DNA of 64,000 bases from Caballeronia insecticola (GTDB lineage Bacteria > Pseudomonadota > Gammaproteobacteria > Burkholderiales > Burkholderiaceae): positions 806,001 to 870,000 of the forward strand of contig NC_021288.1 of assembly GCF_000402035.1 (NCBI RefSeq). Reading direction: 5' to 3'. Every line of letters begins with the position of its first letter. Position 1 is the stretch's first letter. The position numbers and the translations under genes are program-made. Below the pieces are notes generated by a model. That model searched no databases and was not told the origin of the DNA. It was given only the letters and a program-made list of their open reading frames with translations. Positions 33,395 through 41,846 of the stretch are shown piece by piece.

Positions 33395-33609
33395 TTAGCG
33401 TGGCCCACCCCAGGCGGACAGCGCATCGCCTTTTGCGCCGTCGAGCCGAACGGTTCTAAAGTAAGCGAACTTTTGATAACCGAGAAATGAAAATCTTTTA
33501 GCGATCGATTCCAAAATGGAATCGCGATCGTCCGTATGGGTAGCGAACGCCAGTGCCCGCATGCCGATGCGCAAGCGGCCATCCGGACTGGCCGCCGCAT
33601 TGAATCGCG
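33395..33609 (-). pseudogene. C-terminal remnant of an unidentified gene
   Basis: The minus-strand frame ending at 33395 reads about 68 protein-like residues (IGMRALAFATHTDDRDSILE, then FLGYQKFAYFRTVRLDGAK and SAWGGPR) and stops 16 bases before the SDR start. Upstream in the same frame it runs into the epoxide hydrolase gene read out of frame. It has no ribosome site at any in-frame ATG. It therefore looks like the 3' end of a gene whose 5' part was lost where this block joined the chromosome. The family is not recognised. Confidence 0.45.
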
Positions 33610-34761
33610 CTAGCGAAAGCGTCTGAAGAACACGCGTATCTCGGCGGCGAGGAGTTCGGGTTGCTCCATCGCCGCGAAATGGCCGCCGCGCGGCATGTCG
33701 CTCCATTGCACGACATTGAAGACGCGTTCGAGCCATTCGCGCGGCGGCCGATGGATTTCCTTCGGGAAGCGTGCAAAGCCCACCGGCGGCAAGACGCGTT
33801 CACCCGCCGCGAAGCGCATCGGCTGCAAGCGGTTCTCCCAATACATCTGCATGGCCGTGCCGATGCTTTGCGTATGCCAGTAAAGCGAGAGATTCGTCAG
33901 CAGATCGTCTTTCGAGAAGCAACGCTCGATATCGCCATCGCAGTCACTCCATGCGCGAAACTTTTCGCAGATCCATGCGGCAAGTCCCGCCGGTGAGTCG
34001 TTGAGCGCCGTGGCCACCGTCTGCGGTTTGGTGGCGTGCATGTGGGCATAGCCGCCTTCGAGCGCGGCCCATTCGCTTTTGGCGCGCAGGTAGTCCTCTT
34101 CGGCTGCCGTGAGCGGAGCACGCGCGGCATCGACGGCGGGTTCGTACGAACTCGGCAGAAAGTTGAGATGGATGCCATCCACCCGCGCCTGATGCCGCGC
34201 CGCCAGCGCCACCGAGACACCCGCGCCGAGATCGCCGCCCTGCGCGCCGAAGCGTTCATAGCCCAGACCTTGCATCAGCGCGGCCCATTGGTCGGCCACC
34301 TGAAACGCGGATGTACCCGCTGTTGCAGGCGCGTCCGAGAAAGCAAAGCCGGGCAGCGAAGGCACGACGACATCGAAGGCATCGTCGGGATCCGCGCCGA
34401 AGGATGCCGGATCGCACAGCATCTCCGTGAGCGCATGGAACTCAAAGAATGATCCCGGCCAGCCATGCGTGATGACAACCGGATAAGGCTTCGGCCCCGT
34501 CCCACGCCGATGCACGAAGTGCACGCGCCGGCCATCGACCTCGGCGATGAATTGCGGCTGCCGGTTCAGTTCACGTTCCGCCGCGCGCCAGTCGAAGGCG
34601 TCGGACCAATAGCGCGTCAGCTCATGCAACCACGTCGCATCCATGCCCTGACGCCACGGGTCCGATGGCGTCATCGGGGGCTGGCGGCTTGCGCGCAGGC
34701 GCCGGTGCAGATCGGCGATCTGGTCGTCGGGAACGGCAATCTGAAATGGCTCGATATGCAT
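33610..34761 (-). CDS. EHN-domain epoxide hydrolase
   Basis: The 383-residue alpha/beta hydrolase has the EHN N-terminal domain (MHIEPFQIAVPDDQIADLHR) seen in microsomal-type epoxide hydrolases, the oxyanion-hole HGWPGSFFEF at residues 99-108, nucleophile Asp177 in AQGGDLGAGV, and the histidine in PRGGHFAAMEQP near the end. Cap tyrosines such as in LYWHTQSIG and MYWENRLQP would activate the epoxide. It hydrolyses epoxides to diols in the cytosol. It is likely monocistronic, with its own upstream region at 34762-34964. Confidence 0.9.
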   Translation of the reverse strand: MHIEPFQIAVPDDQIADLHRRLRASRQPPMTPSDPWRQGMDATWLHELTRYWSDAFDWRAAERELNRQPQFIAEVDGRRVHFVHRRGTGPKPYPVVITHGWPGSFFEFHALTEMLCDPASFGADPDDAFDVVVPSLPGFAFSDAPATAGTSAFQVADQWAALMQGLGYERFGAQGGDLGAGVSVALAARHQARVDGIHLNFLPSSYEPAVDAARAPLTAAEEDYLRAKSEWAALEGGYAHMHATKPQTVATALNDSPAGLAAWICEKFRAWSDCDGDIERCFSKDDLLTNLSLYWHTQSIGTAMQMYWENRLQPMRFAAGERVLPPVGFARFPKEIHRPPREWLERVFNVVQWSDMPRGGHFAAMEQPELLAAEIRVFFRRFR

Positions 34762-34964
34762 GGCAAGTCCCGCACGACATGATGATCGGGCGTTCAGTGT
34801 AACGCGGCCTTCCGTTGCGCACTTGCCGCACGTTCGAGCTTTGGATGACGCACGACTTCTTTATCGTCACATCGCGGCCATCATGGCGGGCGCGAAAAAC
34901 GGGCGCGCGTGTGACGCAGGTCTGTGTCGGATCGATGATGTCAATATCGTGTCCCGCGCGTGAA

Positions 34965-35852
34965 TCAGCCCATTCCCTCACGTTCGAGCCATGCGCGGAA
35001 CAGCACGACGAGTTCATCGCCGAGCTTCGCATCCGGTATGTAAGTGCAATAACTCCGCGATGGCAGACGCGGAAGCGCAAAGGGCATCACGAGCCGGCCC
35101 GCGGCGAGATCGTCCGCGACGAGTGCTGTCGGTCCCATCGCGATGCCCATGCCATCGACGGCGGCCTGCAAGGTCAGATAGAAGTGATCGAAGGTCAGCA
35201 CCGCCGCCGGGCGCAGCAGCGGGATGTTTGCCTGCGCGAGCCAGTCCGGCCAGACGCGCGGCAGGCTCGACGTGTGCAGCAACGTATGCCGCGCCAAATC
35301 TTCCGGCACGCGCAGCGGCATGCGCTCCAGCAGCGCGGGACTGCAAACCGGAACGCGCTCTTCCGCGAGGAAGCTTCGCATCGAATAGCCATAGAACGTG
35401 TCGGGGCCGCCGCGAATCACGATGTCGTAGCTGTCTTTCAGCGCCTCCACCGGCTCGTTCGATGTCTCCACCCGAACCTCGACATCGGGATGCGCGCTGC
35501 GGAAACGCCCCAGCCGCGGCACGAGCCAGCGCAAAACGAAGGTCGCGGGCGCATTCACGGCGAGTGTGCGGAACACGGCGGCGGACAGGCCATAACGCGC
35601 CGTCGATTGCGCGAGCTGCTCGAACAGCGGACCGATTTCCGCGAGATACGTCCTGGCCGCAGGCGTCAACACGACGCGCCGGTTATGCCGTTCGAACAGC
35701 GGCGCGCCGAGCCATTCTTCGAGCACGCGCACTTGCTGGCTCACGGCGCCGTGCGTCACATGCAATTCGGCGGCGGCTTCCTTGAAGCTGCCGAGCCGCC
35801 CCGCCGCCTCGAAGGCGCGCAGCGCGTTGAGTGGAGGCAAAATCCGGTTCAT
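34965..35852 (-). CDS. LysR family regulator (GcvA-like)
   Basis: The 295-residue protein begins MNRILPPLNALRAFEAAGRL, the GcvA/AmpR-branch signature, and its HTH is SFKEAAAELHVTHGAVSQQV. The binding domain has RGGPDTFYGYSMRSF. It is divergent from the EamA exporter gene with 109 bases between starts. A 12-base palindrome abuts its start codon, so autoregulation and control of the exporter are likely. Confidence 0.9.
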   Translation of the reverse strand: MNRILPPLNALRAFEAAGRLGSFKEAAAELHVTHGAVSQQVRVLEEWLGAPLFERHNRRVVLTPAARTYLAEIGPLFEQLAQSTARYGLSAAVFRTLAVNAPATFVLRWLVPRLGRFRSAHPDVEVRVETSNEPVEALKDSYDIVIRGGPDTFYGYSMRSFLAEERVPVCSPALLERMPLRVPEDLARHTLLHTSSLPRVWPDWLAQANIPLLRPAAVLTFDHFYLTLQAAVDGMGIAMGPTALVADDLAAGRLVMPFALPRLPSRSYCTYIPDAKLGDELVVLFRAWLEREGMG

Positions 35853-35863
35853 TCGAATTCGAA
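35852..35863. promoter_or_regulatory. Palindrome at the LysR start
   Basis: TTCGAATTCGAA is a perfect 12-base palindrome that overlaps the first base of the LysR gene, within the LysR/EamA divergent region (35853-35961). It could be an operator, but it could also be chance in an A/T-rich spot. Confidence 0.3.
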
Positions 35864-35961
35864 GTAGATTTTATAACGCGACATCCGAAGATAAGTGGTT
35901 TGTCGTCGTATCACAAGATAGATATTCTTTTAACTTCGATAACTAAAACGAAGAATCGCGC

Positions 35962-36804
35962 ATGCTCAGCTATACCGGCGGTGTCGTCCTTCTGGCAGCC
36001 CTGCTCCACGCGAGCTGGAACGCAATGCTGCACGGCAATCGCGACCGCTTTTTCTCGATGGTCTGGATGAGCATCGCCATCGGCGTGGTCTCGACCGTTG
36101 CGGTGGTCTTTCTGCCGCTGCCGGCGCCGGCGGCGTGGCCGTATATCGTCGCGTCGGGGCTCGTGCATATCGTCTATAACGTGAGCCTCGTGCGTTCGTA
36201 CCGGCGGGGCGATCTGGCGCAGGCATATCCGATCGCGCGCGGTTCGTCGCCGCTGCTCGTCACGCTCGGCGCGGCGCTGTTCGCGCACGAGGCGATCGGC
36301 GGATTGCACGCGTTCGGCATCGCGCTGATCTCGGGCGGCATCATGGCGCTCGCGTTGCAGGGACGGCACGTGTCGCGCGCGGGCGCACTCGCGGCGTTTC
36401 TGACCGGCGTGACCATCGCGATCTACACGGTGATCGACGGCATCGGCGTGCGTCTGTCCGACGGTCAGGCGTTCGCCTACACCGCGTGGATGTTCCTCTT
36501 CTACTGGATGATGCCGCTGATCTTCATCGTCCGGCGCGGCGCTCCGGCGCTCTGGAAACCGCTGCTGACCGCGCCGATGTCGGTTGGTTCGTCGATTGCG
36601 GGCGGACTCGTGTCGATCGCGGCCTACGGCATCGTCATCTGGGCGATGCAGGCGGGCGCGATGGGCGCGGTGTCCGCGCTGCGCGAGACCAGCGTCGTGT
36701 TCGCCGCGCTGATCGGGCGGATGTTCCTGCGCGAAAACGTCGATGCGCGGCGCTGGATCGCGTGCGTGGTCGTCGCGGCGGGCGCGGTGTGTCTCGGCCT
36801 TTAA
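35962..36804 (+). CDS. EamA/DMT family exporter
   Basis: The 280-residue inner-membrane protein has ten predicted membrane segments in two EamA repeats. The first starts GGVVLLAALLHASWNAMLHG and the second near LAAFLTGVTIAIYTVIDGIG. Characteristic residues at the repeat ends (SPLLVTLGAALFAHE and TSVVFAALIGRMFLRE) are present. Members export amino acids or metabolites. It is divergent from a GcvA-like LysR gene that probably controls it and converges with the cytochrome P460 gene six bases away. Confidence 0.88.
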   Translation: MLSYTGGVVLLAALLHASWNAMLHGNRDRFFSMVWMSIAIGVVSTVAVVFLPLPAPAAWPYIVASGLVHIVYNVSLVRSYRRGDLAQAYPIARGSSPLLVTLGAALFAHEAIGGLHAFGIALISGGIMALALQGRHVSRAGALAAFLTGVTIAIYTVIDGIGVRLSDGQAFAYTAWMFLFYWMMPLIFIVRRGAPALWKPLLTAPMSVGSSIAGGLVSIAAYGIVIWAMQAGAMGAVSALRETSVVFAALIGRMFLRENVDARRWIACVVVAAGAVCLGL

Positions 36805-36810
36805 CGCGGG

Positions 36811-37320
36811 TCACGGGGCGAAGCGCGTGAACACGTAATCGCGATCTTTCACACGCGCGGCGTGACAGGCGAAGCACGTTTGATGCTGGGCCGCATCGAC
36901 CGGCTGCCCGTTCACGAAACGCCCGAAGCCCCAGCCGCCCGTCGACGCATAGCGGCGCGAGTCCTTCACCATCACTTGTACGGTCGTCGGCGCGCCGGGC
37001 ACCGTGGCCGGCTCGAAGTCGGCCGACTGGCGGCGCTTGTAGGCGAGCTTCACGAGGACGGTTCCGTCGGGATACGGCTGCGTCGCCTGCTCGATCGCCT
37101 TGATCGCGACGGGATTGCCGAGCACGACGCGCAACTCGTCGAGCGGCGCGGCCTCTTCCGCCGGCGCAACGAGTTCCCACTTGCGATAACCCTCGGGAAT
37201 CGTCACGCCATAAATCGGCGATGCCGCCGCCTTCGACGGCTCCGCGAACGCGTGCTGCGTCATCGTCGAAAGCAGGAACGGCAGGCAAAGCGCGGCGCGC
37301 GCAATCATGTGGCGTGGCAT
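36811..37320 (-). CDS. Cytochrome P460 family protein
   Basis: The 169-residue protein has a signal peptide (ATG at 37320 or 37308, cleavage after HAFA) and one c-type heme site CFACH at residues 149-153 near the C-terminus. The body (IPEGYRKWELVAP, FEPATVPGAPTTVQVMVKDS and GGWGFGRFVNG) matches the cytochrome P460 family, periplasmic heme proteins that oxidise hydroxylamine or detoxify nitrogen oxides. A cross-linking lysine would be needed for P460 chemistry; I cannot identify it with confidence. The gene starts five bases beyond the stop of the exported hydrolase gene, so the two form an operon. Confidence 0.82.
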   Translation of the reverse strand: MPRHMIARAALCLPFLLSTMTQHAFAEPSKAAASPIYGVTIPEGYRKWELVAPAEEAAPLDELRVVLGNPVAIKAIEQATQPYPDGTVLVKLAYKRRQSADFEPATVPGAPTTVQVMVKDSRRYASTGGWGFGRFVNGQPVDAAQHQTCFACHAARVKDRDYVFTRFAP

Positions 37321-37325
37321 CTCGT

Positions 37326-38369
37326 TCAAAAACGTGCGACGTCGATGATCGCGTCGGCGAACGCGCGCGGCGCTTCCTGCGGCAAGTTGTGCCCGGTGCC
37401 CCCGCCGATATTGCGATGCGCATATCGCCCCGTGAACTTCTTCGCATACGCCGACGGGTCCGGATGCGGCGCGCCGTTGGCATCGCCTTCGAGCGTGATC
37501 GTCGGCACGGCGATCGGCGGCGCCTTCGCGAGACGCGCTTCGAGTGCGTCGTATTGCGCCTCGCCCTGCGCGAGTCCCAGCCGCCAGCGATAGTTGTGAA
37601 TCACGATCGCCACGTGATCCGGGTTGCCGAACGCCTGGGCGGATCGATCGTAGGTCGCATCGTCGAATTGCCATTGGGGCGACGCCGTGTGCCAGATCAG
37701 CTTGTTGAAGTCGTGACGATTCGCGTCGTAGCCGGCCTGGCCGCGCTCCGTCGCGAAGTAGAACTGATACCACCACGCCAGTTCCGCTTTCGGCGGCAGC
37801 GGCGCCCGGTTCGCTTCCTGACTGCCGATGAGATAGCCGCTCACCGAGACCATCGCCTTGACGCGCTCGGGCCACAGCGCCGCGACGATATTCACCGTGC
37901 GCCCGCCCCAATCGAAACCGCCGAGAATCGCGCGCTGGATCTTCAGCGCGTCCATCAACTCGATGACATCGCGTGCGAGCGCCGCCTGCTGGCCGTTGCG
38001 CGGCGTGTCGGCCGAGAGAAAGCGCGTCGCGCCGTAGCCGCGCAGATACGGCACGATCACGCGATAACCCTGTGCCGCGAGCATCGGCGCGACTTCGGCG
38101 TAGCTGTAGATGTCATACGGCCAGCCGTGCAGCAGGATCACGACGGGACCGTTCGCCGGCCCCGTTTCCGCATAAGCGATGCTGAGCGTCGGTGTCTCGA
38201 CGTGCCGCAGGTCCGTGAATGCTTCCGGCCGCAGCGGCGCGGCCGCGTTGCGCGGCGTCGTGGTTTCGCTCGCGCGGGCGAGGCCGCTCAAGCCCAGCTC
38301 CAGCAAGCCGATGCCCGCGACGGTCGTGCCCAGCAGGCGGCGGCGCCGCGTATCGATTTGGTCCGGCAT
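37326..38369 (-). CDS. Tat-exported alpha/beta hydrolase (epoxide hydrolase-like)
   Basis: The 347-residue protein begins with a twin-arginine signal (DTRRRRLLGTTVAGIGLLEL), so it is exported folded. The hydrolase has HGWPYDIYSY at the oxyanion hole, nucleophile Asp153 in GGFDWGGR and the histidine in GGTGHNLPQEAP. An Asp nucleophile is typical for epoxide hydrolases and haloalkane dehalogenases rather than esterases. It is co-transcribed with the cytochrome P460 gene downstream, an unusual periplasmic pair. Confidence 0.87.
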   Translation of the reverse strand: MPDQIDTRRRRLLGTTVAGIGLLELGLSGLARASETTTPRNAAAPLRPEAFTDLRHVETPTLSIAYAETGPANGPVVILLHGWPYDIYSYAEVAPMLAAQGYRVIVPYLRGYGATRFLSADTPRNGQQAALARDVIELMDALKIQRAILGGFDWGGRTVNIVAALWPERVKAMVSVSGYLIGSQEANRAPLPPKAELAWWYQFYFATERGQAGYDANRHDFNKLIWHTASPQWQFDDATYDRSAQAFGNPDHVAIVIHNYRWRLGLAQGEAQYDALEARLAKAPPIAVPTITLEGDANGAPHPDPSAYAKKFTGRYAHRNIGGGTGHNLPQEAPRAFADAIIDVARF

Positions 38370-38647
38370 GGTCGATCTCCTTGTACGTGGGTGGTTGCGC
38401 TCGGGGACTATTTGAATCGATGAACGTATCTGGCTTGTGTCGCGGGCGGCGAGCGGTGCAACGCAATGTGTCGCCGGGTTGCGCGGACACAGTGCGATAC
38501 AAACCGCGCGCGATTCGCCGCCGCCTCAGGGTTTCCCCTAGAAGTATCGCGACGATGCCCTGCTGTCGGTTAGCATCGACGGGCAGCGCCACGCAGGCAC
38601 GGCAAAACCACGAAGCACGCCGCGCCTTCCGAACTTCCAAGGGTGTC

Positions 38648-40111
38648 ATGTCCAAAATCGAACACGAATTGACGCGCGATTCCGCAAACGATCTCGCGCA
38701 GGTTCCCGCCCCTGATCCCGACACGACACAGGCAGCACCCAACGAGGAAGCCGGCCACGAAGGCGACGAAAGCGACCAAAGCGACGAAGGGCAAGAGCAC
38801 GAATCGTCGGAAACGCCCGCCGTCGCGCGCACCGGTCCGCTCACCGAAGCGAAGCTGTTCGGCCGCCAGACGCCGCCCGCCGCCGCCACGCCGCCCGCCG
38901 CGCCGCCGCAACTCCAGGGCGGCGGTGCGAGCAGCTATCGGGCGCTCGCCGGGCTGCTGTGCGGCTACGCGCTGCTCATCACCGGAAACGGCCTCTTTCA
39001 GACGCTGATCCCGCTGCGCATCCTGCAAGCCGGCTATCCGACGATCGTCATCGGCCTCATTCAGTCGTGCTATTACGGCGGCTTCATTCTCGGCGCGGTG
39101 GTCAATCGCAGGCTCATCGACCGTATCGGGCAGCATCGGACCTTTGTCGCGTTTTCGGCAGCGGCATCCATTCTCGCCATGGCGTTCGGCGCCGCGCAAT
39201 CGCCGTGGGCGCTCGGCGCCGTGCGCCTGCTCACCGGCGTCGCGTTCATGGGGCTGTATACGTCGATCGAAAGCTGGCTCAACGGCACGGTCGAGAACGA
39301 AAAGCGCGGACAGGTCTTCGGCTCGTATGCGGCCATCAACTATCTCGCGGTGGGAACGGGCCAGTTCCTGCTGAACGTGGGCGCGGGTTCGGGCGGACAA
39401 CAGTTCTCGATCGCCGCCGCGCTTTTCGCCGCCGCCGTGCTGCCCGTGACGCTGCTCGAAGGCTGGCCGGTCAAGATCGCCGATGAATCGCTCAACCGCA
39501 TGCCCGCGCGCACATGGCGCGAAAGCGTGCGCGAGATGATGGCCGCCGCGCCGCTCGCCGTGCCGGGCTGCGTGCTCGCGGGCCTCATCTACAGCAGCTT
39601 CTACGCGATGATGCCGGTCTATCTCGAACGCGCGGGCTTTTCGACGAGCGAGCTCGCAACCTTCATGGGCGTCGCGCTGATCGGCGCGCTCGTGCCGCAA
39701 TGGCCGATGGGCCGCATCTCCGACCGCGTCGACCGACGCCGTCTCGTCTACTACACGGCATCGATCTCGGCGACGCTGAGTCTCGTGCTCTTCTGCTTCG
39801 ACGTCCGCGCGATCACCTGGTGCGCGACGCTCGCCTACGTCGCGGTCACGTTCACGCAGTATGGGCTTATCGTGTCGCACGTTCAGGACCGCACGGAGGC
39901 GCATCACCGGGTCGCCATTTCGGCGACGCTGCTCGTGCTGTTCTCGTTCGGCGGCATGACCGGTCCCGCGCTCGCCTCGGCGATGATGACGATCGTCGGC
40001 CCGAGCGGCCTCTTTCTCTTCAACGCGGTGTCCTGCGTGCTGCTCGCGTTGAGCGCGCGCCATGCGCTCGGCCTGCACTTGCGAAAAACGCAGAACGAAG
40101 CGCAGACGTGA
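38648..40111 (+). CDS. YcaD-type MFS transporter with long acidic N-terminus
   Basis: The start at 38648 gives 487 residues. The first 90 are a cytoplasmic low-complexity stretch, acidic at first (EEAGHEGDESDQSDEGQEHE), then Pro/Ala-rich. Twelve membrane segments follow with YcaD-family features: GNGLFQTLIPLRILQAGYP, GFILGAVVNRRLIDRIGQHR and YTSIESWLNG. The family exports unidentified compounds. A later start is possible, but the sequence stays codon-like throughout. The 278 bases before it (38370-38647) hold no supported gene. Confidence 0.85.
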   Translation: MSKIEHELTRDSANDLAQVPAPDPDTTQAAPNEEAGHEGDESDQSDEGQEHESSETPAVARTGPLTEAKLFGRQTPPAAATPPAAPPQLQGGGASSYRALAGLLCGYALLITGNGLFQTLIPLRILQAGYPTIVIGLIQSCYYGGFILGAVVNRRLIDRIGQHRTFVAFSAAASILAMAFGAAQSPWALGAVRLLTGVAFMGLYTSIESWLNGTVENEKRGQVFGSYAAINYLAVGTGQFLLNVGAGSGGQQFSIAAALFAAAVLPVTLLEGWPVKIADESLNRMPARTWRESVREMMAAAPLAVPGCVLAGLIYSSFYAMMPVYLERAGFSTSELATFMGVALIGALVPQWPMGRISDRVDRRRLVYYTASISATLSLVLFCFDVRAITWCATLAYVAVTFTQYGLIVSHVQDRTEAHHRVAISATLLVLFSFGGMTGPALASAMMTIVGPSGLFLFNAVSCVLLALSARHALGLHLRKTQNEAQT

Positions 40112-40391
40112 ACGGCGCGGTCTGGATCTTTTTGCATCTTTATCGAAGATGAAAATCGTCGTTTCTTACGTTATGCGCACTTGTTTCTTTCGTTAGTGAT
40201 ACGGAGATAGTGACGCAGCAATCCCATTGACAGTATGTCGCGTGAAAAGCACTGACTGTTGGCCGGTAAGTCGTCGGCGTCGAATGTAATGTGATAGTCG
40301 GCATGACGGGTGGCGAAGCGCGAGCGCAGACGTTGGCCGCGGAGTCATGCGACGAGCAGCGCGCACCCGCGCGTCGCGTCACGGGGATCGC

Positions 40392-41564
40392 ATGAGCGAC
40401 GGTCAAATCCAGCTGGAAGTCATCACCGACGAGCCAGGCCTGCTTGCGCTCGAACAAGCGTGGAACGCGCTCTGGCTGAAGGCGCACGGACGCTATTTCC
40501 AGCGCTTCGACATAAACCTGCTCGCCTGGCGTCACGTCGCGCGGCCGCAGAACAAAAAGCTGCATTGCATCGTGCTGCGCGAGCGCGGCGAGCTGCGTCT
40601 CGTGTGGCCGCTCGTGTCGCGGCGACGCGTCCTCTGGACCTATCTCCTTCCGCTCAGTCCCGATGCCGCCGACTACACGAGCATCCTCGTCGAGGACGGC
40701 CCCAGCGCGATCACGCATATCGAATCCGCATGGCGCGCGGCGTGCGCGCATTGCAAGGCGGATTTCGTGCATCTGCCGTATCTGAACGAAGGGTCCGAAC
40801 TGCATCGCGTCGCCTCGCGCGAACCGCGCGTGCTCGGTCTCTCGCGCCACGAAGCGTGGATCGCGAAACTGCGCGATGAAGCCGACTGGAACACGTACTG
40901 CCGCTCGCTCGGCACGATGCACGGCAAGAAGCCCGGGCAACTCGCGCGACGGCTCGCGAAGGAAGGCGAACTGAGCATCCGCCTGATCGATCCCGCGGAT
41001 GCCGAGGGCATTACGCATTGCGTGCGCGCGCTGCTCGCGTGGAAACGCGAATGGGCCGAGCGCACCGGGAAGAAGGGCGTATGGCTCTTCTCGCAATACT
41101 ACGAAGATTTCCTGATCTCGACGCTTACGCACCGCGGCGGCACGGCGTACGAGCCGCCTGCGCGCATGACCGTCGTGACGCTCGACGGCCGCCCGATTGC
41201 CGGCGCGATCATGAGCCACGGCAATCCGCTCGCGAATGCCGTGATCGGCAGTTTCGATCCGTCGCTGGCCAGGTTCGGCGCGGGCTCCATTGCGTGGGAG
41301 CACGCCGTCAAATGGGCGCTGGAGCAGCACTACGACATCGACTTCGGCGTCGGCTCCGAGCGCTTCAAGTCCTACTGGGGACGCGGCAACCGCAGCCATG
41401 CATGGACGATGCAGATCGCCAACTCGACCTGGGGCCTCGTCGGCTACCGGACGGTGCGCGCTTGCCGCGATATGTACGCGTGGCTGAAGGGCGCGCGGCA
41501 TGCATCGCATCGAAGCGACGATACGCAGGAAGCGGTCGGATCGATAGAAACGCGCGGGAAGTAG
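40392..41564 (+). CDS. GNAT/CelD (BioF2-like) acetyltransferase family protein
   Basis: The 390-residue protein from the ATG at 40392 has the double-GNAT layout of BioF2/CelD proteins. The N-terminal region is WNALWLKAHGRYFQRFDINL and VWPLVSRRRVLWTYLLPLSP. The C-terminal half has RMTVVTLDGRPIAGAIMSHG and HYDIDFGVGSERFKSYWG, the family's best-conserved block. Relatives act in exopolysaccharide or cell-wall acylation and aminoacyl transfer. No polysaccharide genes adjoin it. Bases 40112-40391 upstream hold no supported gene. Confidence 0.82.
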   Translation: MSDGQIQLEVITDEPGLLALEQAWNALWLKAHGRYFQRFDINLLAWRHVARPQNKKLHCIVLRERGELRLVWPLVSRRRVLWTYLLPLSPDAADYTSILVEDGPSAITHIESAWRAACAHCKADFVHLPYLNEGSELHRVASREPRVLGLSRHEAWIAKLRDEADWNTYCRSLGTMHGKKPGQLARRLAKEGELSIRLIDPADAEGITHCVRALLAWKREWAERTGKKGVWLFSQYYEDFLISTLTHRGGTAYEPPARMTVVTLDGRPIAGAIMSHGNPLANAVIGSFDPSLARFGAGSIAWEHAVKWALEQHYDIDFGVGSERFKSYWGRGNRSHAWTMQIANSTWGLVGYRTVRACRDMYAWLKGARHASHRSDDTQEAVGSIETRGK

Positions 41565-41846
41565 CGTTCGGCGGTGCAGCTTTGATGCGCGGCGTAGAAC
41601 TCGTCCGACCGCAAACGTCGGAGTAATTCATCGGAAAGCCTCGACGCGCTTATCGTGCCTGTCGTCACGCCGGCTGGACCTTCAGGCTGACAAGCGCGTA
41701 ATCATCTGCGTATTGCGCCGGACTTCATCGGTAAGCAATACACATCAATCCGCAAAAGCGCCTTCGGCAAGCAAAAAAGAATTTCGCTTCGCACTTCCAA
41801 TTTCCTAAACTCAACCTGTCGCGATTGGAACGCTAAAGGTCGAGCG
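41565..41846. other. Intergenic region before the CHASE2 operon
   Basis: I see no gene here. TCCGAC-N7-GTCGGA at about 41607-41625 is a small hairpin after the acetyltransferase stop. The last 90 bases are A/T-rich and probably carry the CHASE2 promoter. Confidence 0.4.

Noticed and set aside
38570..40078. 502-codon minus-strand frame opposite the YcaD-type MFS gene
   Set aside because: It has shadow composition and no ribosome site; the plus frame encodes membrane helices.
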